The notes under the pieces were generated by a model, which was given only the letters and a program-made list of their open reading frames with translations, ran no database searches and had not been told where the DNA came from. 64,000 nucleotides of DNA from Amylostereum areolatum (lineage: Eukaryota; Basidiomycota; Agaricomycetes; Russulales; Stereaceae): positions 372,001-436,000 of the forward strand of contig SAXG01000037.1 of assembly GCA_012932865.1 (NCBI GenBank). The letters are read 5' to 3'. Of the stretch, positions 31,829-43,181 are shown in pieces. The translations under genes and the position numbers were made by a program. The stretch's first letter is position 1. Every line of letters begins with the position of its first letter.

Positions 31829-33535
31829 ATGCTCTCCAGAACTGCAAAATGGGCAGTCGCGCCGTCACCATCACAAACACGGACATTGTACGTTGCTCTG
31901 GAACTACGCTGCCTCCCAAAAGTTGAACGATATCTAGAGCAACTATCTTGCAAAATCCGCAGAATAACCTCCCTCTCGCCGGTGTTCGCGTCCTTGAAAT
32001 CGGACAGCTCATCGCGGGCCCGTTTGCGGGGCAGTTGCTCGGGTGCGTGGTTCCAATCCTTTCTCTGACGTTTCTGACCGCGTTCGATAGACATTTTGGC
32101 GCAGAGGTCATCAAGGTTGAACCCCCGAACACCGGCGACCCTATCCGCCACTGGCGCGAGCTCGACGTCGACGGCACGAGCCCGTGGTGGCGCAGTCTCG
32201 CGCGCAACAAGAAGAGCGTCACGATCGACCTCCGCGCGGACGAGGGACGCGAGTACGTCTCAACCGTCGCCGCATACATGCCCGCCCGCTCACGTACCCA
32301 CAGGCTCGCGAGGAAGCTCGCGGTGAAGAGCGATGTCGTGATCGAGAACTTCAAGCCCGGCAGTGCGTCCCCTCCCGCTCTTTTCGCCGTCCCCACTCAC
32401 TCGATTTCCAGCCCTCGAGAAATGGAAGATGGGCCCCGCCCACCTCCACCCGCTCAACCCTTCCCTCATCTTCACCCGCGTCTCGGGCTACGGCCAGACC
32501 GGTCCCTGGTCTTCGCGCCCCGGCTACGCCTCCGTGTGCGAGGCCGAATCCGGCTTTCGCTACATCAACGGCTTCCCCGACCCCGACACGGGCGCGCTCG
32601 CGGGGCCCCCGGTGCGTCCGAACATCAGCCTCGGAGACTCCGTCGCGGGGCTCCACGCCGCGTTTGGGACGGTGAGTGCGACGCTCTGGCGAAGGGCGGC
32701 GCGCGACTCATCGCCGTGTGCACACGCAGGTTCTCGCGCTGCTTTCGCGAAGACAGAAGGAGGCCCAGGGCATCGCGGGCGGGACGACCGTCGACGTGAG
32801 CATCATGGAGAGGTAGGCCGCCGTCCGTCTCTTCGCCCGCCCGACTGACGCCGTTTGGACAGCATGCTGAACCTGATGGAGGGCATCGTCCCCGAGTACG
32901 ATCGCAAGAGCGTCGTGCGCGGGCCCTCTGGCTCCTCGGTGACCGGGATCGTGCCGACAAACGCGTACCCGTGCCAGCCCGCGCCCGGCTCGACCGCGCC
33001 CACGTACATCATCATCGGCGCGAACGCGGACTCGATGTACGAGCGCCTCATGCGTACCATTGGCCGTGAGGACCTCACGGGGGACGCGTACCAGCACAAT
33101 CACCACCGCGTCGCGCACCAGGCGGAGATCGAGACCGCGATCTCGGCGTGGACGCGCGCGCGCACCGCGGAGGAGGTGCTCCGGGTCATGCAGGAGATCG
33201 GCGTGCCCGGGGGGCGGGTGGTGAGCGTGAAGGAGGTGATGGAGAACGAGCAGGTGCGCGCGCGGGGGGCGGTGGAGGACGTCCGTGTCGGTGGGGAGGG
33301 CGGGGAGGGCTGGATGGTGAAGATGCCGCGGCTCGCGCCGGTACTGGAGGGGATGGAGACGCGCACGCGGTGGGCGGGGCCGGAGCTCGGGGCGCACAAC
33401 GAGGAGGTGCTGTGCGGCACGCTGGGGATGTCCCGCGCGGAGGTCGACGCGCTGGTGGAACGCGGGGTCGTCGGGGCCTGGGCGAGCAAGGCGGCGGGGA
33501 GGGCGACGGAGAGGGAGGTGCACGATAGCAAGTGA
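31829..33535 (+). CDS. Family III CoA-transferase (CaiB/BaiF; SUGCT-like)
   Basis: Transfers CoA between carboxylic acids; the eukaryotic mitochondrial member SUGCT acts on glutarate with succinyl-CoA or HMG-CoA. Exon 1 (31829-31887) encodes a Ser/Arg-rich start, MLSRTAKWAVAPSPSQTRTL, resembling a mitochondrial presequence. Exon 2 reads LPLAGVRVLEIGQLIAGPFA; then FGAEVIKVEPPNTGDPIRHW, KKSVTIDLRADEGRE, LAVKSDVVIENFKPG, PSLIFTRVSGYGQTGPWSS and NISLGDSVAGLHAAFGT, where the Asp of GDS matches the catalytic Asp of the family. The C-terminal half has YPCQPAPGS, IIGANADSMYERLM, IGVPGGRVVSVKEVMENEQV, LAPVLEGMETRTRWAGPELG and HNEEVLCGTLGMS. Introns are short and in phase. Stop at 33533-33535. The assignment to glutarate metabolism is an inference. 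Confidence 0.9.
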
Positions 33536-33660
33536 GCGTTGTGGTGAGACCTTGTGGTCGTTGCCCGGTGTATTTTCAGGTGTATGATATTAGATGTTAT
33601 AGATATTGCTCTCGCTTACAAGCAACATCGCAGTGGACGTTTCTCGCTTCTTCTACCCAA

Positions 33661-33735
33661 GGGCATATGGTGTAGTTGGTTTATCACGCTCGCTTAGCAT
33701 GCGAGAGGTGTCCGGTTCAATTCCGGATATGTCCA
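33661..33735 (+). tRNA. tRNA-Ala (anticodon AGC)
   Basis: Full cloverleaf without intron. The acceptor arm GGGCATA pairs with TATGTCC (one G-T pair), followed by discriminator A. The anticodon arm is CTCGC-TTAGCAT-GCGAG with AGC in the loop. The T arm is TCCGG-TTCAATT-CCGGA. Box A-like TGGTGTAGTTGGT and box B GGTTCAATTCC are present. A T-rich run (TTTTTTCTTTCTTT) follows at about 33754, suitable for Pol III termination. Confidence 0.95.
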
Positions 33736-34032
33736 TCCGGTGCATCGTTTAGATCTTTTTTCTTTCTTTGCAGGTTTCATTTGGCCTTCATTATGTAATA
33801 ATTGACAAATGACAAATTGACAATGACTAGTAAGTGTAACTACCAAGTTCCAACTGGACAGGGGGACAAGTACAACAAATCATGACATTGATGCAGCCTC
33901 GACACTTGCAGGCTGACTTGCATTTGCAGGTGTAGACTGATTAGGAATAGGAGGTAATCATATGGACCACAGAACTTGTACAAACCACCAAGGACGGAAC
34001 TGTACCGCATCTTCACAAGCAGAACTACATAT

Positions 34033-34061
34033 ATTCGAGCACTCCGACGGAGTGCTCGAAT
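34033..34061. repeat. Perfect 14-bp hairpin
   Basis: ATTCGAGCACTCCG, then A, then the exact reverse complement CGGAGTGCTCGAAT. It lies in otherwise gene-free DNA (33736-34258) downstream of the F-box gene and the tRNA. It could be the core of a small foldback element. Confidence 0.9.
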
Positions 34062-34258
34062 GTTTGGGACATACAAATACACTGGAACGAGTACCTATCC
34101 TCAAGGGGGAGTAAGGGAGTCAAAATGTGCAGACGCAGGTAGTGAGAGAGAGCACGAGAGCATTGGCGCGTTGATATTCGTGATGGTTTACCCTTTCTCT
34201 TGATATTCATGACTTGGCCTATCAAACCTGAGTACGACGACGTTGCATGCATACTCCC

Positions 34259-36450
34259 TCACCAGTGCCACGGCAACCTCGTCCCCACCCAAGGCGCAAA
34301 CTCTGGATCGACTTCGGTCGCCTCCAGGCCATCTGCTAAACAATACGTCCTCCTTCTTGTACTCCACTCTTCTGCACCGATGCCTGTGGCGGCGTGAAGG
34401 ATGGAGAACGGCGAGCTCCCGAGAACAAGGAGATCGAGTTTGGGGAGGTGTGAGCGGACGGTGCTGAGGAAGGGCGCGGACAATTCGAGCGTGGGTATTG
34501 CGAGAAGCTTGAGGCCTTTGGGAAGACCGGACCAAAGATGCTGCACGAATGACGAATCAAGTCAGAACGCATCCGTGCGATGGTAAGATAGATTCAACGA
34601 ACCGCGAGGAACGACGGGTCCGCGGGCGATGAGAAGCGCAGATGGAGAGAGGTGACCTTGCGCGGGATGAGCCAGGAGGCCAGCGCGGGCGTCAGATCGC
34701 GGGGGATATCCATCGACAAGTTTTCCAGCTGCGCCAGCGTGGGCAGCACGCTCCATACCACCGCGTTGTACCCGACCTGGTTATGCGCACCGAGAACGCT
34801 CGACAAGCGCAACGTGCGCAGGTGCGGGTGCGTGCGCACGAACTCGGTGATGGCGGGGAACAGGTCAGGGTCGCCGTTGGACAGGTGTTGCACCGTGGTT
34901 ATGTGGAAGGCAAAGTTCCGGAGGGTGGGAAGCGCGTCGACGTGGGTGCGGAATACGGCGGAGAGTCGGACGTCCTGGGTGAGCCGGCAGTGGATGCGGA
35001 GGGTTTCGAGGTGTCGCCCGTCAGAGAGGAGGGAGACGAGGGCATCGGGTGTGCCAAAGGACATGTCGAGGTCGAGAGAGGTCAGGTTGTTTACGGGCAG
35101 AGGGCGCGCGTCGATCAAAGGATGGCCGGTAAGAACCACCAAGTTGCGCAGGGCAATGCTTTGGCCGCTGATCATGGTTGGGATGTCCGAAGGAGCGATG
35201 GTAGATCCTCGGGATAAGCATGCGAAACGACGCAAGGCGGGGAACGCCGGAAGCTCGCGAGGAAGTGGCGTGGTAGGCCTACCAAAACAATAGTCAGTTC
35301 AGCAGGTTTTAGATTGGAGGAACCGTCACGTACTCGAGGATGAGGCTTTGAAGGTTAGGGTGACTTGTCTCCAGTGCGGTGAGTAGCGTCTGCATGGCGC
35401 GTCCGCTCATGCGACAACCAAACGTCTTCAGGTTCTTGAGTTTGGGTAGGATGTTCGATATCATCGCTGTAGAATGTTCGTCAATGGAGGAAAGATGGAG
35501 GATATGAATGACACACACCGATCTGGAAAGACGTGAGGCCGTTCTCCTTCTCGGGCGCAAATATCACCAACGATTCAACGCATCCCGCATACGTCAAGTC
35601 GGAAACGAGGTGGCTCAAGATCTCCGCGCTCCGGCGCGCATGCCATTCGTCGATTTTGTTCAAGTCGCTATTCTCTTGCGAGCGGGGCGAGGCCGTACAG
35701 AAATGCAAATGCACCCTTCGGAAGAGAAACTGGCTGGCGATGGAAGACAAGACATGGGGTACGAGCAGGAGGCTTCGAAGGTCTCGCTTGGCCAAGTATG
35801 AAGCGACTTCTCGCCATATCTCGTTTGAGAACCGAGGTTGCCCACGAAGTCGACTTCCGAACTGTCGAGATCATGAGCTACGCTGACCTATGAAGCGAGC
35901 CAAGTACGCACCTCGCCAGTGATGCACTTGACCCCGGATGGCATGAGACTCGTGGCTTCGCGATTGTTGGGGTCAATTTGAAGGATCATCTGCAGGTCTG
36001 ATATAATGGCACACGTCAGGTAGGGGATCCAGAGGAAAAGGGGGGGAGAAAGAAACATGGGAAAAGGGAATGCATACCCTGGTGTGCGGCGCCACGCATC
36101 CCAGCGGCAAACCTAGCCTTCGCTCTGATCAGCCGCGCCTGGATCAACTTGTCTGGGCGAGCCGCCGCGACCTGCAGGACCGACTGGACCGCGTTCTCGA
36201 TGGTCGTTCTAGAACTGTGAAAATTCAATATCAGCACGCGCTCGTAGAAATGCCAGTCGCTGCTCGCACGACGCAAGCTGAGCCAAGAGACCGCCGCGCG
36301 ATGAGACCAGTGCGAATAGGGTACGAACTTTGGGCCCGGAGAGATGCGTTCCATCGCGTATAAAAGCACGTCTGTTTTCTGATCGCTCGAAAGGGCGGAG
36401 ACCACATCTCGCACGCTGGCGTCGAGCATCTTCGGGTTGAATACGGCCAT
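34259..36450 (-). CDS. F-box protein with TPR-like N-terminus and leucine-rich C-terminus
   Basis: Probable substrate-recognition subunit of an SCF ubiquitin ligase. Exon 1 (from ATG 36450) has helical TPR-like sequence (VLLYAMERISPGPKFVPYSH, AARPDKLIQARLIRAKARFA) and joins in phase (g+ac) to DLQMILQIDPNNREATSL, then after the next intron to the F-box FSNEIWREVASYLAKRDLRS and LLLVPHVLSSIASQFLFRRV. Later exons are leucine-rich: NILPKLKNLKTFGCRMSG, HPNLQSLILEY, LTSLDLDMSFGTPDALVSLL, GRHLETLRIHC, HPHLRTLRLSSVLG and LPKLDLLVLGSSPF. The last exon ends VGTRLPWHW. The TPR-like and F-box parts could be two genes, but the splice phase supports one. Confidence 0.75.
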
Positions 36451-37207
36451 GATGAGGGGTCAAAAGCCTAAATGCACTGATTCAGACGACTCGACGAGTC
36501 TCGGGAGGTCTTCCTTAGTCGTGGTGAAGCGAAGATGGGGGACAAGACGTCGTGGATCGTGAGGAGGTTCACGTCGTTGTCGTCGTCGTGGACGCAGGTG
36601 GACGCACGCATGTACCGCGCACCAGCCTGGGGCGAGTACCGTGCCAGTCGTTCCCAAGGGTGCTTTTACGCCCTCGCGACGTTTCGGGGGCTCACGTACA
36701 TCGAACGGAACGAATCGGGCAGTAAAGAACCCACTATACAACGCGAGGGCTCTGGATCGACTCTAGGTTGGCCTAGACTGAATACTGCAGACTCAGAACC
36801 AGATCTGTGGCCGACCGGCACACAGCGCGGACTATGGAAATAAGACAGACTTCGCCGTGTACTTTCCTTGAGATATGTACGCTCGGAGGGTAGCCCAATG
36901 GGAGGTCGAGGTTGGCACGTTGACAAGCCAAAATGGCTCGAAACTCGAAGTGGAAGACGGAGCCGTGACGGAACAACAACACGTGCCATGTCTGCCCGCG
37001 ACTTGAGTTGCCACGAGAGCTACTGTCGGGCTACTGCTACAGCCTACTTACACACGCACAATGCACATCGGTAGCTGCTGAACGTTCCTATGCGATTCTA
37101 TAATCCGAACCAAGCATTACATAGCCTAGCACCCTGGGGAAGAATGCTACATACAGTCATACTAGATCTCATACTGTCAATCAGGAACATTGACGTGGTC
37201 TGACTCT
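36451..37207. other. Intergenic, no recognised gene
   Basis: Promoter region of the F-box gene and 3' flank of the zinc-ribbon gene. A 93-codon minus-strand frame (36460-36741) has no recognisable motif and I do not call it. Confidence 0.35.
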
Positions 37208-38431
37208 CTACATCTCCTCGTCGCCACTGAGAACTTCATCTGAATCGAAATCGGTATCAGCCGAGGAGTGGGAGGTTGAAGTATCGCTTTCCTGGCCCAT
37301 AGAATCGTCTTCTTCCGCATAGGGATCATAAGGCTCATCTTCGAAAAGAGCGTCGGTAACACTGGGGAGGAGACAGGCTGTGTCTCGAAGATGTAGGTCA
37401 TCCAGGTATAATTCTTCTTGGTCGTAGTCCAGAATCCATACTGATTCTTGTCTGCACAAGGAAATATCACCGGTTGCTCTAGGAGCTCTTCGATGAACAT
37501 GCGGCCGTCGAGGTCGCCCTCATCGAGCTCGATACGCCGGCCAAGGTAGATCTTCCATCTGTCGCCTGCCCGCATTGCAGGCCCTGCAAATTCGGCGAGG
37601 AGGGCCTCATCGGCCCACGCAACGATGCCGGTAGCCTGTTCGAACTCGAGGCAAAACGTCTCGCACATAAGTTTCGTCGCGCCGCGACCGAGAAGGGCGA
37701 TATACTCCTCCGAACGATCCGAATGCCAATCTCCGGTTTCCGCGTCGAGATGCTCCGTCCACTCTAAAGGTACTTCGCGCGCGGAGGTGTCGAGAAGGGG
37801 CGTTGTCCCACGGGGAGCAAGCTGACGGTCGCCGATGAGGACTTCATCCTCGGTGGAGGTGCTCATGTAGACTGGGGCGTCTTCATCATCCTGAACGTCA
37901 GATGGTGGCATTAATGGATGACGGCCAATGCAGACTGAACGACGTACGCTCAAAGCTGCGTGCTCCAGCCCGCAATCATGGCAAAATCCCTCCACAACCT
38001 CCCAAGCGCAATCCGAACAGCGGAAGGTGTCGTAGTCCCAAAATCCTCTGGGAAGCCCAGGGAAGCCCTCCTGTTTCTGATTCTTCTTTCTTCGCTTCCT
38101 GAGCATGTCCATCTTTGTTACCTCCGTGCGTATCGCCGATGTCTTCGTGGTCCTCTTCTAAGCTTTCATCGACGCGTCGACGTTTGACGCCGACTTGGGC
38201 GGTACTGCTGTCCGGAGTCCTTCGATGCTGAATGATCTCATACTGAGCAGATACAAGAGTATGGAGCTTGTCGATCTCTGATTTCTGAGACGTTATGACC
38301 TTTATGCCAGAATGAGATTTATCAATATAGCCACCGTGCCAAGAATTGAAATTGACTCCTGACTCCTGACTAACCTGCTGAAGCAGACGAACTTGAGTCC
38401 GAGGAGAGCCGGACGGAAGGTCTTCTTCCAT
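37208..38431 (-). CDS. Zinc-ribbon protein with N-terminal coiled coil and acidic tail
   Basis: The N-terminus (MEEDLPSGSPRTQVRLLQQ, SQKSEIDKLHTLVSAQYEII) is coiled-coil-like, followed by a basic patch (GVKRRRVDES). A 51-nt GT...AG intron near 38.1 kb joins it to GFWDYDTFRCSDCAWEV and EGFCHDCGLEH, a CxxC...CxxC zinc ribbon. The middle has WTEHLDAETGDWHSDRSEEY and MRAGDRWKIYLGRRIELDEG. Near 37.45 kb the convincing frame shifts by one base into ESVWILDYDQEELYLDD and an acidic tail ending DSDEVLSGDEEM. No GT-AG intron explains the shift, so there is either a frameshift or an assembly error. Function unknown; a chromatin or ubiquitin-related role is conceivable from the layout only. Confidence 0.6.
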
Positions 38432-39055
38432 AGAATCAGGGACAAAACATGTATCTCTGTGGATGGTGTAGCGGGTGAGGGGGTTGTGGATTGAGTAGGG
38501 AAAGCAGGTGCGCTGGCACGATCACGTGGAGAGAGCGGCTTCGCGTCGCGTCCGGTGCACCGGGGTACACCGTACTGCACAGTGCACAGCACTGCCAGCA
38601 GCGACCTCCTGGTGAATCATGGCTGTCGTCGTAAATGAAATCCATCATCATAAGAGTCTGGATACAGCAAGACATATGGGCGACCATTGAACGTTGAACG
38701 AGCGGGAGCGTAGCTTCTGATCACCGTCCGCGTCCTCGGCTCACAAAAGGCCCGAGCTTATGAGACTATCGTACCATCGTCGCAAATCGCTCAAGCGACC
38801 GACATCAATACACATACTTCTCCCATTACATGTTATCTCCTCTCCGGAAGCTGAACAGAAGCAAAGTCGCCGCCATTACGCAGTGACAGAATGCCCATAT
38901 GATCCCCAAAGCAACATGGATTAACCATACGTAAAAAGACTAAATGTAAGTAAACAAACGCGTTATAAGGATTTATGGTATAGAGCCAATCGCGTCCCTA
39001 AACAGGCCGGCCGATCAAAAACACGAAGGTCTCTACCAAAAAAACCTCCCAACGC
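38432..39055. other. Intergenic, no recognised gene
   Basis: Holds the upstream region of the zinc-ribbon gene and the 3' flank of secreted protein A. Nothing else is seen. Confidence 0.4.
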
Positions 39056-39817
39056 TCAGAGAGCGAGAACCTGTATGAGAGTGGTGAGGTTGAGCTCAAT
39101 GATGGTCGACCTCCGGCTGCCGAGGAGATTGACAAAGAGCCCAATGACAATGGAGAGAAGGCCGCCAAGGAGGTCGTTGAGGACGCCGATAGAAACACGA
39201 ATGACGCCGGTGATGAGCGCGCCGAGACCGTCGCTGCAAGATAGTTGGTCATAACGGTCACAAAATATAAGCGCATTGAAAACTTACCCAAGGACAGAGA
39301 AGCTACCCCTGAGCGCACTCTGGTCAACACCAGGGAGGTTGTAAATCTGGCCGCAGGGAACCAGGATCAACTGCAACAACGACATCAGCTCGTGCGGGAC
39401 AGAGGGATGCAGGCTCCTTACATCGATCACAGTTGTGAGAACAGCAAAAACGTCACCGCTACCAATGGCGCCAGCGGGGAGCGTCCTGCAGGCGCCCACG
39501 GCAACATCGATGACGGCCTTCATGTCGAGGACAACAGTGTTAACCCGGTCGTAAGAGTAGTTGTCAACGTTGATGCCGTCTGCCGCGTGCGTTAGAAGGC
39601 TGAACGGTGTGATTATACCAGAAAGTGACTTACTAAGGAGGTCACCGTTGGCCTTAAGGCTGGAGTTGAGCTGGGTCAAGATTCCCATGAGGTCGGTAGG
39701 TTGAGTGGTATTGCGGGCCTCGACAGCGCGCGTCGACTTGACGCCAGTGGGCATCGCAGAGGTGAAAGCGCCAAAGGCGAGGAGGACGATGGTAGAGACC
39801 TTGGCGAAAGAGAACAT
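39056..39817 (-). CDS. Small secreted hydrophobic protein, family copy A
   Basis: ATG at 39817 starts a signal peptide (MFSFAKVSTIVLLAFGAFTS, cleavage probably after AMP or nearby). Short exons follow: DLMGILTQLNSSLKANGDLL; NYSYDRVNTVVLDMKAVID with VGACRTLPAGAIGSGDVFAV; LILVPCGQIYNLPGVDQSAL; and a very hydrophobic C-terminal exon (GLGALITGVIRVSIGVLNDL, LLSIVIGLFVNLLGS) ending LTTLIQVLAL, stop at 39056-39058. The same exon order and conserved Cys positions (ACR, PCG) occur in copies B (57.3 kb) and C (63.4 kb). I do not recognise a named family. A surface-active, membrane-inserted or antimicrobial-type role is only a guess. I chose 39817, not an in-frame ATG at 39850, because it matches the other copies. 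Confidence 0.8.
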
Positions 39818-39921
39818 GCTGCCTGAGCGTAAAGAATGAAGAGGGGACAAAAAAAGATCGAAAAGAGAGCGACTGGAGTGTTAAGCCCGAAGGATGGGGA
39901 TCAGTGGACGATCCTGCATGT

Positions 39922-39929
39922 CTTTTATA
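39922..39929 (-). promoter_or_regulatory. TATA box of secreted protein A
   Basis: TATAAAAG on the minus strand about 105 bases before the ATG. The flanking CGTATAAAAGAC and the block CTCAGCCGCGAGAAGCGACT upstream (39991-40010, minus strand) recur before copy C. Confidence 0.75.
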
Positions 39930-40457
39930 CGAAGGGCCTCGGACGACAGGGCGGATGGACAGAACCAATCCCGTACGGTCGCTAAGTGCGAGTCGCTTCT
40001 CGCGGCTGAGTCGGGCTGAGTTTGAGAAAAAGACTCTTGGGGGTCCGCCGTCGGGGATCTCGGTCAAGCGTTGTGTGCTCAGAAGCCTCGTGTGCGACAT
40101 CGCGGTGAGCCTTCCCCACCCCCCTAGCGTGGATCTTGTGAAATATGGCTGCAAGGTGATGAGAAGTGCGAAAGTAGTACGTGCATCTATCCGTAACTTT
40201 GAACTTCAGCCGGCTTCCGCCGTACTAGTCGTCGACGCTCGCTGCAGACATTTTGAGCTCTTGGAGCCCTCATGATCTATCGCGCACGCATATACTTCCA
40301 CGCAATGCAAAGGGATGTATCCAAGGTTCGATTCACGATACAGTAATCCTCTGCAGAGTAGACTTCGCATCCAGTCGCCCCGAATGCCGATCAGGCGATA
40401 TCGCCCTAATGAAGACACGCCTATGTCAGCACGTTTTGATCAAACATCCGACGGATG
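39930..40457. other. Upstream region of secreted protein A
   Basis: Contains the conserved block at 39991-40010 and TACGGGATTGG nearby, both shared with copy C, then the 3' flank of the GH74 gene. No gene seen. Confidence 0.5.
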
Positions 40458-43181
40458 TTAAGTACCCACATAGAAGATTCCGCGACCGTTGGTCCCAATG
40501 TACACCCTGTACGAACACATCAGTCGTGGTCGAAAGCGGACTCTGTCTAACGGACGCACCGGCCATAGATACGTGGGTCCGCGGTCAGAACGTTCGAACC
40601 AGCTGATCCGAACCCGTGCGCCGCATCATTGATCTGTACCCACGTCGCGCCCTGGTCATCGCTCCTGAAGTAGCCAACGGTGCCGACGGCCGCTGCCGCA
40701 AAGACGGCGGGATAGCCGCTGCTCGTCTTCGGCGCGCCGAGCGCGATTGCCCAAGCCGCGCTGATGCCCTCGATAGCGGAAAAGGTGCTTCCAGAGTCCG
40801 TGCTGTGGAACAGTCCGGTATTGGTCGACACCCACACGTCGCCTGTGACGGCAGGATTGACGGCAATCTTTACGGGGGAGGATGCGCTGCCCAGGGATCC
40901 CTTGCTGGCAAAGGTTTTGCCGCCATCGATGGAAAGGTAGAAGCTCGCGCCGGAAGCACCATAGAAAACGGAGTTGCTGAGCTTATCGGAGGCGATGATG
41001 GAGCCGGCGGGGAGGGAGGAGACGGCGGTGAAGGTGCTTGTGAACTGGGAGACTTGCACGCCGTTGGAGGACGTACTCCACAGAACGGTGTCGCCGTCAG
41101 CGGAGAGAGCAACGTGGCCGCCGCTGACACCATCTGCGGCGCCGAAGTCTTGGCTCCTAGATCGAAGTGAGTCGTCGCGGCGAGAATCAGTTGTGTGGTT
41201 CCTACCAGGTTGCACCGGAATCGGTGGAGAGCGCGACTTGCTTGCTGGATCTATATAAGAGGTGAATCCAACAAATCATCGTCTTAGAGGATGCATTCGG
41301 CCTACCCGTCGGTCGTGGTTCCAACGCGAACGATGTTCGTGGGCTGGTTTCCAGCGAAGTCGATGTCCGACGAGGTGCTCCATTGTGGGTTGTTGAACGA
41401 GGTCGCCGGTGCTTCGGTAAGACTATCATGCACGAAGCCTTCGCCGAGCTCAAATCAGTATCTATCCGTGCAACAGTGCCCTCACAAGCGCACCGCAGTT
41501 GTCTCCCACAGCGGAGAGCAAGCTTGGGCCCGACGGGGGCGAAATCAGTCCCAAGATCGCCATCTCTTCGACCCCGAGCGCAAGGCTCTTCAGCGTAATG
41601 TTGAAGTCTGCTTGGTCCCACTTGGTGAGGTCGTGCCCGCCGAGGATCGTCGCGCCCGTGCCGTACAGCCAGTGGTCTGAGTCGAACGGGTCGATCGACA
41701 GGCCCTCCATCATCCATCCGATTTGTAGCGTTCCGAGTGTTTCGGTGGTGTAGGGAACGCCGAGCCACGGTGCGTTGGACTCGTCGTACGCGTAGTTCTT
41801 GTCGATGTCAGGGTAGGACGCACCCCATGACCAGAGCGCGGTCCAAGTAGCACCGGAGTCTGTTGAGCGGAAGATCTGGCCATCTGGCCACCAGCTGTTG
41901 AGCGCTTTGTATGCACCGTCGCCGCGTTAGAATCCGCATGTCTTGATGAGAAGAAACCAACGGACCTGCGACCATGATGGTGCCGGGGTTTTGAAGGTCG
42001 ACGGAGAGCCCTCCGAAACCGAAGTAAAGATCGCTCCCGGAGACGGGGGTGATGTCGGTCAATGTGTCGGCCGTGATGTCGTATTTGTACACGGCGCCGA
42101 GGGTCCCGTCGTAAGGACCAGCACCGTTCGAGTACGAGATGTAAAGTGACTTCTCAGCGGGAGAGAGAACGCCCTTATGGGGGAAGTAAACCGTTTGTTG
42201 TCCAGCGATAGCCGACCCTACGTGGAATAGTCGAATACTTTGGGTGAGATGGGTGAGTAATGCTGCTTACAGGTCGATCCGGCATTCTCTGAGACGAAAA
42301 CATTTTGCGTGCCGTTGCTGGTGACGCCGACGAAAATGCGAGGCGTCGCAGTACCAGAGCTTCCGGAGGTCGAATCGAACGTGACAAAAGCGACGCCCAT
42401 GGGGTCGCTGTTGTAACCAGTCGTGTCAGTGGGGTCCGGTTCGTACGTTCCTGTAAGAAAGTGTGAGCTTTGAAAGACGGAGACACATAGCAGTGAATAC
42501 CTGTATTAGGAAGACTAGTAACCTGCGTCCAGGATCCGCCGAAGTCGGACGACTTCCAGAGACCATGGCCGCTTCGTGCGCCGAAGAACAAGATGTTATT
42601 GCTGTTCGGGTCGACTGCGAGACGCTGATGGCAATAATGTGTGTGAAACCCCCTGCGCGGCGAGCAGGAGAGATTTACTCACCTCCCCGACACCGCGTCC
42701 GGGCATGTTTCCCCCGACCTTGAACGGCAGCTTCGACACGGCGAAGGAAGCGCCATAGTCGTCAGAGATCATGATCTGGCCGTCGTTTGGGTCGTACGAG
42801 TTCGTGTACATCCCAGTCGCCTGGAAGTACGAACGTCAGCGGGGGCAACGTAGAATTGGCGAACGTACGCACGAGGTACAGACGGTTCGTTTCAACGGGA
42901 TCGGTAGCGATGGCGTCGACACCCCAGTGGTTCCATGTAGTGTCGTTGGCGAAGTCGAGCAGGGGCGTCCATGAGTCGTCCGAGTTCAGCTTGTACGCGC
43001 CGCCAATATCCGCGCGTGCATAGGCGAGACCTTTTTCGGAAGGGTTGAAGATGATGTCGGGAATGAAGCCCCCTCCACCACCGGTCACCACGTTCTTCCA
43101 AGTGTATGCCTGAGTGTCGGCGGCAGTGGCAGTAGATATAGACACCGCCGCCAAGACGAAGAAGGCGAGTGGTCTGTGCAT
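40458..43181 (-). CDS. GH74 xyloglucanase, secreted
   Basis: Glycoside hydrolase family 74 with two seven-bladed propellers, cutting xyloglucan of plant cell walls. A signal peptide (MHRPLAFFVLAAVSISTATA) precedes YTWKNVVTGGGGGFIPDIIF, ARADIGGAYK and WNHWGVDAIATDP, the family N-terminus. Later: MYTNSYDPNDGQIMISDDYG, FFGARSGHGLWKSSDFGGSW, FGFGGLSVDLQNPGTIMVAG, APWLGVPYTTETLGTLQIGW, DLTKWDQADFNITLKSLALG, ALSTDSGATW, NSVFYGASGASFYLSIDGGK, DVWVSTNTGLFHSTDSGSTF, FRSDDQGATWVQIND, and a last exon with YIGTNGRGIFYVGT before TAA at 40458-40460. About a dozen short introns. There is no C-terminal CBM1, so it relies on its own cleft for binding. Exon borders approximate. Confidence 0.93.

Noticed and set aside
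32708..33523. Long minus-strand frame (271 codons) opposite the CoA-transferase
   Set aside because: Arg/His/Pro-rich translation with no domain; it mirrors the GC-rich codons of the well-supported gene on the other strand.
40616..41170. 184-codon plus-strand frame
   Set aside because: Antisense of the GH74 C-terminal propeller, which has clear family motifs on the minus strand.
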